A DNA stretch of 14,322 bases, from the NCBI GenBank assembly GCA_910584905.1, contig CAJUCQ010000065.1, positions 1 to 14,322 on the forward strand, read 5' to 3'. The notes below the pieces were generated by a model. It saw only the letters and a list, made by a program, of their open reading frames with translations, was not told the DNA's origin and searched no databases. Each line of letters begins with the position of its first letter. Within the stretch, counting starts at the first letter, position 1. The stretch comes from an uncultured Muribaculaceae bacterium. GTDB lineage: Bacteria; Bacteroidota; Bacteroidia; Bacteroidales; Muribaculaceae. Below, piece by piece: positions 6,096 to 14,118 of the stretch. Both the position numbers and the translations under genes were made by a program.

Positions 6096-8072
6096 ATGAA
6101 AACGAATCTCACGTCATTAATCAAACTCGACCGTATCCCGCGCCGATATTATCGGCCCGAAAACGAGATTGAGCTTGCGGCAGTAAGCCGCGAAGAGAAA
6201 GTCAACACCAAAATCTTCGAGAGTGCCACGGAGGGTAGCGACTATCTCGCCGGCGAAATCGTGCGTTATATCAACCGTTTTGTGGCCGAGAAAGGTAAAT
6301 GCGTGATAGCGCTCGGCGCAGGAGTGTCGACTCATCCGGCCTACGCTTCCCTGATTCGTATGCACAAGGAAGGCAAAGTTGACTTCGACAAGGTGATTGT
6401 CTATAACATAAGCGAGTTCTTTCCCCTTGCGGCCGACGGGCCTTCGACGCTCAAGCGTCTGCGCGAGGTGCTCCTCGACCATATTGACATCCCGGCGGCA
6501 AATATACGCAGCATCGACCCCGAAATCACCAAGGAAACGATGTTCGACTACTGCCGCGCCTACGAAGACTCCATCGAGGCCGAAGGCGGACTCGACCTCG
6601 TCGTGTGCGAGCTCGGGCAGAACGGCTCGCTCGGCTTCAACGAGCCCGGCTCGGCCTTCAACAGCCAGTTCCGCCTCGTGCTTCTCGGCAACGAAATCCG
6701 TCACACTATTTCCTCGCAGTATAAGGTGGGCGACGTGCCTTCGACGGCCATAACCATCGGAATTGACAACATTCTTCGCAGCCGCCGCATCCTCACCATG
6801 GCATGGGGCGAATCATCGTCGGACATCGTGGCAAAAACGGTTGAAGGAGAGCGGACGGTGGCTGTCCCCGGCTCGGCCCTTCAGGCCCACCGCCATGCCA
6901 AACTCGTCATCGACCTCGGACCCGCTGACTCACTCACGCGCATAAGCAAGCCGTGGAAGGTGACTTCGTGTGAATGGGACGACAAGCTAATCCGCAGGGC
7001 CATCGTATGGCTATGCAACAAGACCGGCAAGCCCATCCTGAAACTTACCGACAAGGACTACAACGACGCCGGCCTCGGAGAGCTCCTTGCGCTCTACGGC
7101 TCGGCCTATAATGTGAATATAAAGGTGTTCAACGAACTTCAGCACACCATCACAGGCTGGCCCGGCGGCAAGCCCAACGCCGACGACTCCTCCCGCCCGG
7201 AGCGTGCGAAGCCTTTCCCCAAGCGTGTGATTGTGTTCTCGCCTCACCCCGACGACGACGTGATTTCAATGGGAGGCACGCTCAAGCGCCTTGTTGACCA
7301 GCACCACGACGTCCACGTGGCGTATGAGACATCCGGAAATATCGCCGTGGGCGACGAGGATATGATGCGTTATTTCCTTATGATGGACAAAATCGCTCCC
7401 GAGTTCGGATTCGACACCGACGGCTACAAGCGTCTTTCGAGTGAAGTCCGCGGCTTTGTAGACCACAAAAAAGCCGGCGACATCGACACTGCCGACATTC
7501 GCGAAATCAAGACTATGATTCGTCAGGCCGAGGCTACAATCGCATGCCATTATATCGGCGTGAAGAACGACCACATACATTTCCTCCGCCTTCCCTTCTA
7601 CGAGACGGGCACAATCAAAAAAGGTGACCTCTCGCAGCGCGACGTGGATATTGTGAAAAAACTTCTCACGAGCGTGAAGCCGCATCAGATTTTCGTGGCC
7701 GGTGACCTCGCCGACCCCCACGGCACGCACAAAATCTGCACCGACGCCGTCCTTGCCGCAATCGACGAGCTCAAGGATGCCGAGTGGATGAAAGACTGCC
7801 GCATCTGGATGTATCGCGGCGCATGGGCCGAATGGGAAATCGACCATATCGAGATGGCCGTGCCTATCAGCCCCGAGGAGCTTCGCTTCAAGCGAAACAG
7901 CATTCTCAAGCATCAGAGCCAGATGGAAAACGCACCCTTCCTCGGCGATGACGACCGCCTGTTCTGGCAACGAGCCGAAGAACGCAACCGCGCCACGGCG
8001 TTGCTCTACCAGAACCTCGGCCTCGCATCGTACGAAGCCATCGAAGCCTTTGTACAGTATCACCCTCTTTGA
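6096..8072 (+). CDS. Two-domain protein: NagB-like (degenerate) fused to LmbE/PIG-L deacetylase
   Basis: This 658-residue cytoplasmic protein joins two amino-sugar enzyme folds. Residues from about 40 to 310 follow glucosamine-6-phosphate deaminase (NagB): ALGAGVSTHPAYASL for the phosphate loop, VYNISEF (102-108) for FNMDEY, and LGQNGSLGFNEPGS (173-186) for GxDGHIAFNEP. The base Asp of FNMDEY is Ser106, and the catalytic Asp and His of DGH are Asn176 and Ser178. Only the Glu of NEP (E183) is kept. Residues from about 370 to 640 are LmbE/PIG-L-like, with SPHPDDDVISMGG (H384, D386, D387; G393-G394) and DLADPHGTH (H542, H545) as the zinc-site motifs of N-acetylglucosaminyl-type deacetylases. The order and length match proteins annotated as 'glucosamine-6-phosphate deaminase' in Bacteroides (from memory). 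An amide hydrolysis role for the second half is well supported. True deaminase activity of the first half is doubtful. It is expressed from its own promoter and closed by a strong hairpin. Confidence 0.9.
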   Translation: MKTNLTSLIKLDRIPRRYYRPENEIELAAVSREEKVNTKIFESATEGSDYLAGEIVRYINRFVAEKGKCVIALGAGVSTHPAYASLIRMHKEGKVDFDKVIVYNISEFFPLAADGPSTLKRLREVLLDHIDIPAANIRSIDPEITKETMFDYCRAYEDSIEAEGGLDLVVCELGQNGSLGFNEPGSAFNSQFRLVLLGNEIRHTISSQYKVGDVPSTAITIGIDNILRSRRILTMAWGESSSDIVAKTVEGERTVAVPGSALQAHRHAKLVIDLGPADSLTRISKPWKVTSCEWDDKLIRRAIVWLCNKTGKPILKLTDKDYNDAGLGELLALYGSAYNVNIKVFNELQHTITGWPGGKPNADDSSRPERAKPFPKRVIVFSPHPDDDVISMGGTLKRLVDQHHDVHVAYETSGNIAVGDEDMMRYFLMMDKIAPEFGFDTDGYKRLSSEVRGFVDHKKAGDIDTADIREIKTMIRQAEATIACHYIGVKNDHIHFLRLPFYETGTIKKGDLSQRDVDIVKKLLTSVKPHQIFVAGDLADPHGTHKICTDAVLAAIDELKDAEWMKDCRIWMYRGAWAEWEIDHIEMAVPISPEELRFKRNSILKHQSQMENAPFLGDDDRLFWQRAEERNRATALLYQNLGLASYEAIEAFVQYHPL

Positions 8073-8087
8073 TTAAATATTACAGCA

Positions 8088-8124
8088 GACGGCCCTGCGC
8101 TCAAACAGCGAGCGCAGGGCCGTC
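8088..8124. terminator. Bidirectional intrinsic-type terminator, 15-bp perfect stem
   Basis: GACGGCCCTGCGCTC (8088-8102) pairs perfectly with GAGCGCAGGGCCGTC (8110-8124) around a 7-nt loop, AAACAGC. It lies between the ends of two convergent genes (stops at 8072 on plus and 8148 on minus), exactly where a shared terminator is expected. Downstream T-tracts are weak on both strands, but the stem is very GC-rich. Confidence 0.85.
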
Positions 8125-8147
8125 AAATGTTTGTGGCGGCGGAAAAT

Positions 8148-8555
8148 TCAGTAGCTTACGGCAGGCGGAAGTTCCTTGGCTTGTGCAATCATGCTTTCAA
8201 TCTCGTGGAGCGAAGGCACGCGTCCCGTGAGCGGACGCTCTTCGTTTTTGGCCGTGAGGGCGGCGTGGAGATTGGCGGCATTGCGGTGGGAGAGTTCCAT
8301 TACGGTATCGACTCCGGCTGCTTCGAGGAGCTCGGCAAATTGACCGGCCACGCCCTTGATGCGGAACAAATCGGCGTGGTTGACCCACGTCAGGATATGA
8401 CCGGGGGTGATTTCGGTCTTTTCAGCAAGCTCTTTGCGCCCTTTGGGGCTTGCTCCGGCAAGCAGAAGGTCCTCGACCGTGTCGATGCCGACACTGCGAA
8501 GTTTGGCTACATAAGCGGGGCCGATGCCCTCGATTTCTTCGATTTTGTAGCTCAT
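8148..8555 (-). CDS. DUF4332 helix-hairpin-helix protein
   Basis: This 135-residue soluble protein contains two tandem helix-hairpin-helix units. The first is IEEIEGIGPAYVAKLRSVGI (residues 5-24) followed by DTVEDLLLAG. The second is about 35 residues further on, FRIKGVAGQFAELLEAAGVD followed by TVMELSHRNA. 'IeGIGp.ya.kL...GI.tv..LL' is the hallmark of DUF4332, a family related to the HhH DNA-binding fold of Rad51 and DNA polymerase-associated domains. A DNA- or protein-binding role is inferred from the fold; no enzymatic motif is visible. It is transcribed convergently to the fusion gene, sharing its terminator, and divergently from the DUF3737 gene. The 124-nt divergent gap shows no exact TAnnTTTG on the minus strand, so its promoter is not identified. 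Confidence 0.88.
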   Translation of the reverse strand: MSYKIEEIEGIGPAYVAKLRSVGIDTVEDLLLAGASPKGRKELAEKTEITPGHILTWVNHADLFRIKGVAGQFAELLEAAGVDTVMELSHRNAANLHAALTAKNEERPLTGRVPSLHEIESMIAQAKELPPAVSY

Positions 8556-8647
8556 AATTCAGTTGTATCAGAAAGTTGGAGAGTGGATAATATCAGTATT
8601 GAAAACGTCCGGCGGATTTATCTTGTTCGTTTTAGCGAAATAATTGC

Positions 8648-8655
8648 TAAATTTG
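8648..8655 (+). promoter_or_regulatory. -7 element TAAATTTG for the DUF3737-PatB-MATE unit
   Basis: TAAATTTG fits TAnnTTTG exactly and lies 24 nt before the ATG at 8680. A TTG at 8623-8625 stands 22 nt upstream, slightly further than the usual 19-21 nt spacing. This is the only good promoter found ahead of the three closely packed plus-strand genes, suggesting that they share one transcript. Confidence 0.6.
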
Positions 8656-8679
8656 CAGTCAGAATAACTGACAGCGATT

Positions 8680-9525
8680 ATGAAAACAATACAGAATGAA
8701 GAATTTGGAGGCGAACGTCCGCTTTTCGGCAGCCGCGGCCTCCGTTTGGAAAATTGTGTGATTCATGCCGGCGAAAGCGCCCTGAAAAACTGTGCCGACG
8801 TCGAGGCCTCGGCTTGTCGTTTCGAAGGAAAATATCCCTTTTGGCATGTAGACGGATTCAGAATCAAAGACTGTGTCTTTACCGAAGGCGCCCGTGCGGC
8901 CTTGTGGTATTCGCGGGGATGCGTGATGGAAGACACGCTCGTCGAGGCTCCGAAAATGTTCCGCGAACTGAAGGGAATACGCCTGCGCCGAGTCCGCATC
9001 CCCGACGCGCAGGAGACTCTATGGCATTGCGACGACGTGGATATCGACGACGTAGAGGTGGACCGCGCCGACTATCTCTTCATGCACACCGACAACATCC
9101 GTATCCGCAACTGGCGTCAGCAAGGCAACTATTCGTTCCAGTATTGCCGCAACGTCACAATCGACAACGCTGATATCCGGTCGAAGGACGCGTTCTGGAA
9201 TACGAAGGGAGTGACCGTCCGCAACTCGCGTCTTGACGGCGAATATCTCGGCTGGTATTCCGAGGACCTTCATCTCATCAACTGCCATATCTCCGGCACT
9301 CAGCCCCTGTGCTATTGCAAAGGGCTTGTGCTCGAAAACTGCACCTTCGGCGACGATGCCGACCTCGCCTTCGAGGAAAGCGACGTGCGCGCATCCGTCA
9401 GCGGACGCATCACGAGTGTGAAGAACCCGACGACCGGGCGAATCGAAGCCGACGAAATAGGCGAAATTATCATCGATGAATACCGCAAGGCTCCGGCCGA
9501 CTGCGAAATCATCGTGCGTTCATAA
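8680..9525 (+). CDS. DUF3737-family right-handed beta-helix protein
   Basis: The product has 281 residues without a signal peptide or membrane segment, so it should be cytoplasmic. From about residue 18 to 240 it is a regular repeat of 19-21 residues, about eleven copies. Each has the pattern [DEKRS][GDN]-hydrophobic-x-[ILV]-x-[ND]-x-x-hydrophobic, then an aromatic patch (FW55, LW76, LW115, FW173, GW192). Copies begin near residues 19, 38, 58, 79, 98, 118, 138, 157, 176, 195 and 214. This is a parallel beta-helix with stacked Asn/Asp/Cys and aromatic ladders. The start MKTIQNEEFGGERPLFGS is characteristic of DUF3737, a family with no established function. It is the first gene of a tight unit with a C-S lyase 26 nt downstream and a MATE exporter after that. 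A binding, scaffolding or carbohydrate-related role is conceivable from the fold, but none is shown by the sequence. Confidence 0.85.
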   Translation: MKTIQNEEFGGERPLFGSRGLRLENCVIHAGESALKNCADVEASACRFEGKYPFWHVDGFRIKDCVFTEGARAALWYSRGCVMEDTLVEAPKMFRELKGIRLRRVRIPDAQETLWHCDDVDIDDVEVDRADYLFMHTDNIRIRNWRQQGNYSFQYCRNVTIDNADIRSKDAFWNTKGVTVRNSRLDGEYLGWYSEDLHLINCHISGTQPLCYCKGLVLENCTFGDDADLAFEESDVRASVSGRITSVKNPTTGRIEADEIGEIIIDEYRKAPADCEIIVRS

Positions 9526-9551
9526 GTTCCGCGAGGCCTGTCTGCGACACT

Positions 9552-10751
9552 ATGATTAAATTTAATTTCGATTCAGCTCCCGACCGCCGAGGCTCGGGCT
9601 CGTATAAGTGGGACTCGCTTCCGCCCGACGGCATCAGGCGCGACGACCTTCTGCCCCTGTGGGTGGCCGATATGGATTTCGCCGCCGCGCCGTGTATCAT
9701 TGAGGCCCTCCGCCGGCGCGTGGACCACGGAGTTTTCGGCTACACACTGGTCCCCGACGCTTATTATGATGCTCTTGAATCGTGGTTTATGCGTCGCCAC
9801 GGATTCCGCATCCGCCGCTCCGGCGTGATTTACGTCCCCGGGGTCGTGCCTGCGGTATCGGCAATCATCAAGGCCCTCACCCGTCCGGGCGACGGCGTGA
9901 TTGTGCAGACCCCGGTCTACAATTGCTTCTTTTCGTCCATACGCAACAACGGTTGCGAAATCGTGCGTAATCCTCTTGTGCGCGAGGACCTCGCCGACGG
10001 AGAATTTACCTACGGGATGGACTTCGACGGGCTTGAGGAACTTGCCGCGCGGCCATCAGTCCGCGTGCTCCTGTTGTGCAACCCCCACAATCCGGCCGGG
10101 CGCGCGTGGACACGCCCCGAACTTGAGCGCGTGGCCGACATATGCCTGCGCCACGGCGTGACTGTGGTAAGCGATGAAATCCACTGCGATCTCACCCTCC
10201 CGGGCAGGCGTTTCACCGCCTTCGGCTCGCTCGATGAGAAATATACGTCAAAGGCCATTATCTGCAATTCGCCCTCCAAGGCGTTCAACACCGCCGGTCT
10301 GCAGATTGCGAATGTAATCTGCGGCAACGATGAGCTGCGCGCAATTGTCGACCGCGCCGTCAACGACAACGAGGTGTGCGACGTAAACCCCTTCGGAGTC
10401 GCCGCCCTGATGGCGGCCTACGGCGAAGGCGAGCCGTGGCTCGATGCTCTTCTCGACTATATCGACGGCAACCGCCGGTGGTTTCGCGACTTCATGCGCG
10501 AGAAGCTCCCCTTCCTGCCCTTGGCGCGCCTTGAAGCCACGTATCTCGCGTGGGTCGATGTGAGCTCGCTCGGGGTGCCCTCGGCCGCTCTTGAGGATTT
10601 GCTCGTAAAAGAGACGGGAGTGTGGCTGAATGCCGGAGAAATGTATGGCGACGACGCCTTCATGCGCATCAATCTCGCATGCCCGCGCAAGCGTCTCAGC
10701 GAGGCGATGGAGAGGATTGCGCCTATATTGACACGACTTCATGGCTGCTGA
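9552..10751 (+). CDS. PatB/MalY-type PLP-dependent C-S lyase (cystathionine beta-lyase-like)
   Basis: This is a 399-residue fold-type I aminotransferase-class enzyme of the MalY/PatB branch. These enzymes cleave the C-S bond of cystathionine or other cysteine S-conjugates to a thiol, pyruvate and ammonia. The N-terminal signature WVADMDF (residues 37-43) is the family hallmark. CNPHNPAG (176-183) and SDEIHCDL (207-214; D208 for the PLP pyridine nitrogen) follow. SPSKAFNTAGLQ carries the Schiff-base lysine K243, and the C-terminal R of FMRINLACPRKRL is the likely carboxylate-binding arginine. Length is normal for the family. It lies 26 nt after DUF3737 and its stop overlaps the MATE start by 11 nt, so translation is probably coupled. 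It is often annotated simply as aminotransferase, but WVADMDF and SPSKAFN favour beta-lyase. Methionine biosynthesis is possible, although the adjacent exporter suggests a role on thio-conjugates; that is inference. Confidence 0.92.
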   Translation: MIKFNFDSAPDRRGSGSYKWDSLPPDGIRRDDLLPLWVADMDFAAAPCIIEALRRRVDHGVFGYTLVPDAYYDALESWFMRRHGFRIRRSGVIYVPGVVPAVSAIIKALTRPGDGVIVQTPVYNCFFSSIRNNGCEIVRNPLVREDLADGEFTYGMDFDGLEELAARPSVRVLLLCNPHNPAGRAWTRPELERVADICLRHGVTVVSDEIHCDLTLPGRRFTAFGSLDEKYTSKAIICNSPSKAFNTAGLQIANVICGNDELRAIVDRAVNDNEVCDVNPFGVAALMAAYGEGEPWLDALLDYIDGNRRWFRDFMREKLPFLPLARLEATYLAWVDVSSLGVPSAALEDLLVKETGVWLNAGEMYGDDAFMRINLACPRKRLSEAMERIAPILTRLHGC

Positions 10752-12207
10752 CATCTCATATATCCGCGAGGGGCGCCCCCTCAACCTCGGACAGCAGATT
10801 ATGCTGACGGCAAAGCTTGCCGTGCCCGCCATAATAGCACAGCTGTCGACTATACTCATGCAGTATATCGACGCGTCGATGGTGGGGCAGCTCGGCGCTG
10901 ATCGGTCGGCATCCGTCGGGCTGATGAACAGCAGTCTGTGGATGTTCTGGGGCGTGTGCTCGATGGTGACGATGGGCTTTTCGGTTCAGGTGGCCCATCG
11001 CCTCGGCGCCAAGGACGACGCCGGCGCGAGGGATGTGATGCGGCAGGGGATAAGCGCCTGCGCTGCTTTCGGCGTCTTTATGGCCCTGCTGGGCATGGCG
11101 CTTGCGCCGTGGTTGCCGGGCTGGCTCGGAGGCACACCCGAGATTCGACACGATTCGACGCTGTATTTCCTGATTTTTGTCTCGGCGATGCCGATTCTCA
11201 CGATGAACTACCTCGCCGGAGGCATGTTGCGATGCGCCGGAAACATGAAGGTGCCGGGCCTGCTCAACGCCGTGATGTGTGTCCTCGACATCGTTTTCAA
11301 TTTCTTTCTCATATTTCCCGAGCGCGAGGTCGAGCTATACGGCATTCCGTTCACCTGTCCCGGCGCAGACCTCGGGGTTGTCGGGGCGGCGCTGGGCACG
11401 GTCTTGGCCGAGTGCGTCATCGCAGGCATCATGATGTGGTATCTGACTTGTCGCCAGCCCGACCTCAGGCTTCGAGGTCGCGGCGGCCGCGGCTCGTTCA
11501 GACCCGGACGCCCCGTGCTCCGCAAGGCCGCACGGATTTCCGTGCCGATGCCGCTCGAACACATCATCTTCTGCGGCGCGCAGATTACCATTACCGTCAT
11601 CGTGGCCCCGCTTGGTGTGGTGGCGATAGCGGCTAACGCCTTCGCCGTCACGGCCGAGAGCCTCTGCTACATGCCCGGATTCGGCATCGGCGACGCCGCC
11701 ACGACTCTTGCCGGACAAAGCTACGGCGCCGGGCGCTACGGCCTCGTGAGACGCTTCACGTATCTCACCGTCGGTCTCGGCATGGCCGTCATGACGGTCA
11801 TGTCGCTGATAATGTATCTTTGCGCGCCGCTCATGATGGCGGTGATGTCGCCGGTCGGGGATATTGTCGCCCTCGGGACGGAAATCCTGCGGATTGAAGC
11901 GTGGGCCGAACCCATGTACGCCGCATCCATCGTGGCCTACGGCGCCATGGTAGGGGTAGGGGACACGAAAATCCCCGCAATCATGAATTTCGGCAGTATT
12001 TGGCTCATACGCATCCCCCTTGCGGCGCTGATGGCCCCGACAATGGGTCTGCAGGGCGTGTGGATAGCCATGTGCATAGAGCTTTGTCTCCGCGGCCTGA
12101 TATTCCTGTGGAGGATGTTCGGAGGCCGCTGGCTGAAGCCCGACTCGAATGCCGCCTGCGAGGATTTCAAGGCGCGGGAAGAGATGGCCGACCTCGGCGA
12201 TTCTTAA
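10741..12207 (+). CDS. MATE-family multidrug/metabolite efflux transporter
   Basis: This 488-residue inner-membrane antiporter has about twelve hydrophobic segments in two homologous halves, separated by a basic cytoplasmic loop near residues 240-258 (RLRGRGGRGSFRPGRPVLRK). MATE signatures include the N-terminal AVPAIIAQLSTILMQYIDASMVGQLG, GFSVQVAHRLGAKDDAGAR (79-97) at the end of the second helix, and the mirrored GDAATTLAGQSYGAGR motif in the C-terminal half. MATE proteins expel cationic or amphipathic compounds by Na+ or H+ antiport. The start at 10741 overlaps the lyase stop by 11 nt. A second in-frame ATG at 10801 would remove the hydrophilic first 20 residues and is possible, but the overlap arrangement favours 10741. 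The tail after residue 470 is hydrophilic. It is the last gene of the DUF3737-lyase-MATE unit, and the next gene has its own promoter. Substrate unknown. Confidence 0.92.
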   Translation: MAADISYIREGRPLNLGQQIMLTAKLAVPAIIAQLSTILMQYIDASMVGQLGADRSASVGLMNSSLWMFWGVCSMVTMGFSVQVAHRLGAKDDAGARDVMRQGISACAAFGVFMALLGMALAPWLPGWLGGTPEIRHDSTLYFLIFVSAMPILTMNYLAGGMLRCAGNMKVPGLLNAVMCVLDIVFNFFLIFPEREVELYGIPFTCPGADLGVVGAALGTVLAECVIAGIMMWYLTCRQPDLRLRGRGGRGSFRPGRPVLRKAARISVPMPLEHIIFCGAQITITVIVAPLGVVAIAANAFAVTAESLCYMPGFGIGDAATTLAGQSYGAGRYGLVRRFTYLTVGLGMAVMTVMSLIMYLCAPLMMAVMSPVGDIVALGTEILRIEAWAEPMYAASIVAYGAMVGVGDTKIPAIMNFGSIWLIRIPLAALMAPTMGLQGVWIAMCIELCLRGLIFLWRMFGGRWLKPDSNAACEDFKAREEMADLGDS

Positions 12208-12242
12208 AATAATATTAAATCGTAAACATGTGTCTGCACGAA

Positions 12243-12274
12243 TTTGTGTAATTGATGAAGAAATACTATCTTTG
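12243..12274 (+). promoter_or_regulatory. Promoter of the phosphohexomutase gene
   Basis: TTTG at 12243-12246 and TATCTTTG at 12267-12274 are exactly 20 nt apart, a near-perfect Bacteroidota housekeeping promoter. Transcription would begin around 12280, giving a leader of about 57 nt that becomes A-rich (ACATAAAAAAC) before the ATG. It makes the mutase a separate unit from the MATE gene, 129 nt upstream. Confidence 0.75.
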
Positions 12275-12336
12275 TCCGAAATGTATGTTGCACAAAGCAA
12301 AACTCAGACATAACAACATAAAAAACTCCGATAATC

Positions 12337-14082
12337 ATGGACAATCAACTCATTGAACAGGTGACGGCCAAAGCCAAGGTGTGGCTGTCGCCCGAATACG
12401 ACGAGAATACTCGCGCGGCCGTGCAGGCTATGCTTGACGCCGAGGACAAGACCGACCTCATCGAATCATTCTACAAGGATTTGGAATTCGGCACGGGAGG
12501 CCTCCGCGGAATCATGGGGCCCGGCTCAAACCGCATGAACATATACACCGTAGGCGCAGCCACTCAGGGCCTCGCCAACTATCTCAAGGAAGCTTTCGCC
12601 GACCTGCCCGAAATCAGTGTCGTCGTGGGCCACGACGTGCGCAACAACTCCCGTCTTTTCGCCGAGACCGTTGCCAACATCTTCTCGGCAAACGGCATCA
12701 AGGTATATCTCTTCGACAGCTTCCGCCCCACGCCCGAACTTTCGTTCGCTATCCGTCGCCTCGGATGCCAGAGCGGCGTGAACATCACGGCCTCGCACAA
12801 CCCCAAGGAATACAACGGCTATAAGGCCTACTGGAGCGACGGCGCTCAGATTATCGCCCCCCACGACGTAAATATCATCGACCACGTCAACCGCATCAAG
12901 AGCGTGGGCGAAATCAAGTTCGCAGGCGACCCCTCGAAGATTCAGATTATCGGCGAAGAAATGGACAACGCCTTCCTCGCCGCAATCAAGACCCTCTCGC
13001 TCGACCCCGAGGTTATCAAGCGCCATGCCGACCTCAAGATTGTCTACACTCCTATCCACGGCACAGGCGTGAAACTCATCCCCGACAGCCTCCGCAACTA
13101 CGGCTTCACCAACATCATCCACGTCCCCGAACAGGATATTCCCAGCGGCGATTTCCCCACCGTCGACTCGCCTAACCCCGAGAACCCCTCGGCAATGGCA
13201 ATGGCTATCGAAAAGGCCAAGGAAGTGAACGCCGACCTCGTTGTCGCTTCCGACCCCGACGCCGACCGTATCGGTTGCGTAATCCGCGACAACAGCGGTG
13301 AATATCAGCTCATCAACGGCAACCAGATCGTGATGATTCTGCTCAACTACATCATGCTCCGCAACCGTCAGCTCGGACGCCTCACCGGCAATGAATATGT
13401 AGTGAAAACCATCGTCACCACCGAGACAATCAAGGCCATCGCCGACAATCAGAACATCAAGATGTTCGACTGCTACACGGGCTTCAAGTGGATTGCAGGC
13501 GTAATCCGCGACAACGAAGCCACAATGCGCTATCTCGGCGGCGGCGAAGAAAGCTACGGCTTCCTCGCCGAGGATTTCTGCCGCGACAAAGACTCCGTGT
13601 CGGCCATCTCGCTCATGGCCGAAGTGTGCGCTTGGGCCAAAGACCAAGGCATGGACTTCAACGAAATGCTTCAGGACATCTACCTTCAGAACGGCTACAG
13701 CCACGAAGAAGGAATCTCCGTCGTGCGGACCGGCAAGAGCGGAGCTGAAGAGATCCAGAAGATGATGAAGGACTTCCGCGAAAACCCGCCCAAATCGCTC
13801 GGCGGCAGCCCCGTGGTCGAGGTCAAGGACTATGCCGACCTCAACTGCAAGGACCTCCGCACGGGCAACATCACGAAGATGGATTTCCCCGCAACCAGCA
13901 ACGTCCTGCAATACTTCACCGAAGACAACTCCAAGGTGAGCGTGCGCCCCTCGGGCACCGAACCCAAAATCAAGTTTTACATCGAGGTGCACGACAAGAT
14001 GGAATCAAAGGCCGACTACGAGGCCTGCAACCGCCGCGCCGCCGAAAAGATTGCCGCAATCAAGAAAGATCTGGGCATCTGA
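12337..14082 (+). CDS. Phospho-sugar mutase (phosphoglucomutase/phosphomannomutase)
   Basis: This 581-residue cytoplasmic enzyme belongs to the alpha-D-phosphohexomutase superfamily, interconverting hexose 1- and 6-phosphates at the entry to glycogen, cell-wall and capsule precursor synthesis. All four active-site loops are present: the phosphoserine loop TASHNPKEYNGYK (S153, the phosphorylated residue; H154), the Mg2+ loop DPDADRIG (D306, D308, D310), the sugar-binding loop GGEESYGF (402-409) and the phosphate-binding loop VRPSGTEPK (536-544). Near the N-terminus, FGTGGLRGIMG is also diagnostic. The length and GGLRGIMGPGSNRMN wording match the long form related to Bacillus PgcA rather than the roughly 450-residue GlmM/ManB type. 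Codon use is strongly biased to AAC, AAG, GGC and CGC, more so than in the neighbours, consistent with high expression. It has its own strong promoter and a terminator hairpin. Glucose versus mannose preference cannot be read from the sequence. Confidence 0.96.
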   Translation: MDNQLIEQVTAKAKVWLSPEYDENTRAAVQAMLDAEDKTDLIESFYKDLEFGTGGLRGIMGPGSNRMNIYTVGAATQGLANYLKEAFADLPEISVVVGHDVRNNSRLFAETVANIFSANGIKVYLFDSFRPTPELSFAIRRLGCQSGVNITASHNPKEYNGYKAYWSDGAQIIAPHDVNIIDHVNRIKSVGEIKFAGDPSKIQIIGEEMDNAFLAAIKTLSLDPEVIKRHADLKIVYTPIHGTGVKLIPDSLRNYGFTNIIHVPEQDIPSGDFPTVDSPNPENPSAMAMAIEKAKEVNADLVVASDPDADRIGCVIRDNSGEYQLINGNQIVMILLNYIMLRNRQLGRLTGNEYVVKTIVTTETIKAIADNQNIKMFDCYTGFKWIAGVIRDNEATMRYLGGGEESYGFLAEDFCRDKDSVSAISLMAEVCAWAKDQGMDFNEMLQDIYLQNGYSHEEGISVVRTGKSGAEEIQKMMKDFRENPPKSLGGSPVVEVKDYADLNCKDLRTGNITKMDFPATSNVLQYFTEDNSKVSVRPSGTEPKIKFYIEVHDKMESKADYEACNRRAAEKIAAIKKDLGI

Positions 14083-14118
14083 TTAAGCCGTAACGCTCAC
14101 CCCCACATAAAATCTCTC

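Noticed and set aside
7266..8063. Minus-strand open frame of 265 codons opposite the LmbE-like domain
   Set aside because: The plus strand carries conserved zinc-site motifs here, and the antisense product shows no family features.
8680..9525. Repeats considered as a possible pentapeptide-repeat (MfpA/Qnr-like) protein
   Set aside because: The period is 19-20 residues with aromatic patches, not the A(D/N)LXX five-residue pattern; the N-terminus fits DUF3737.
11335..12300. Minus-strand open frame of 321 codons opposite the MATE gene
   Set aside because: The His/Arg/Gly-rich product has no domain and lacks hydrophobic or catalytic features; the plus strand is a clear transporter.
12526..13992. 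Long minus-strand open frame (488 codons) opposite the phosphohexomutase
   Set aside because: The opposite strand encodes all four mutase active-site motifs. The antisense product is a low-complexity Val/Asp/His-rich shadow caused by strong codon bias.
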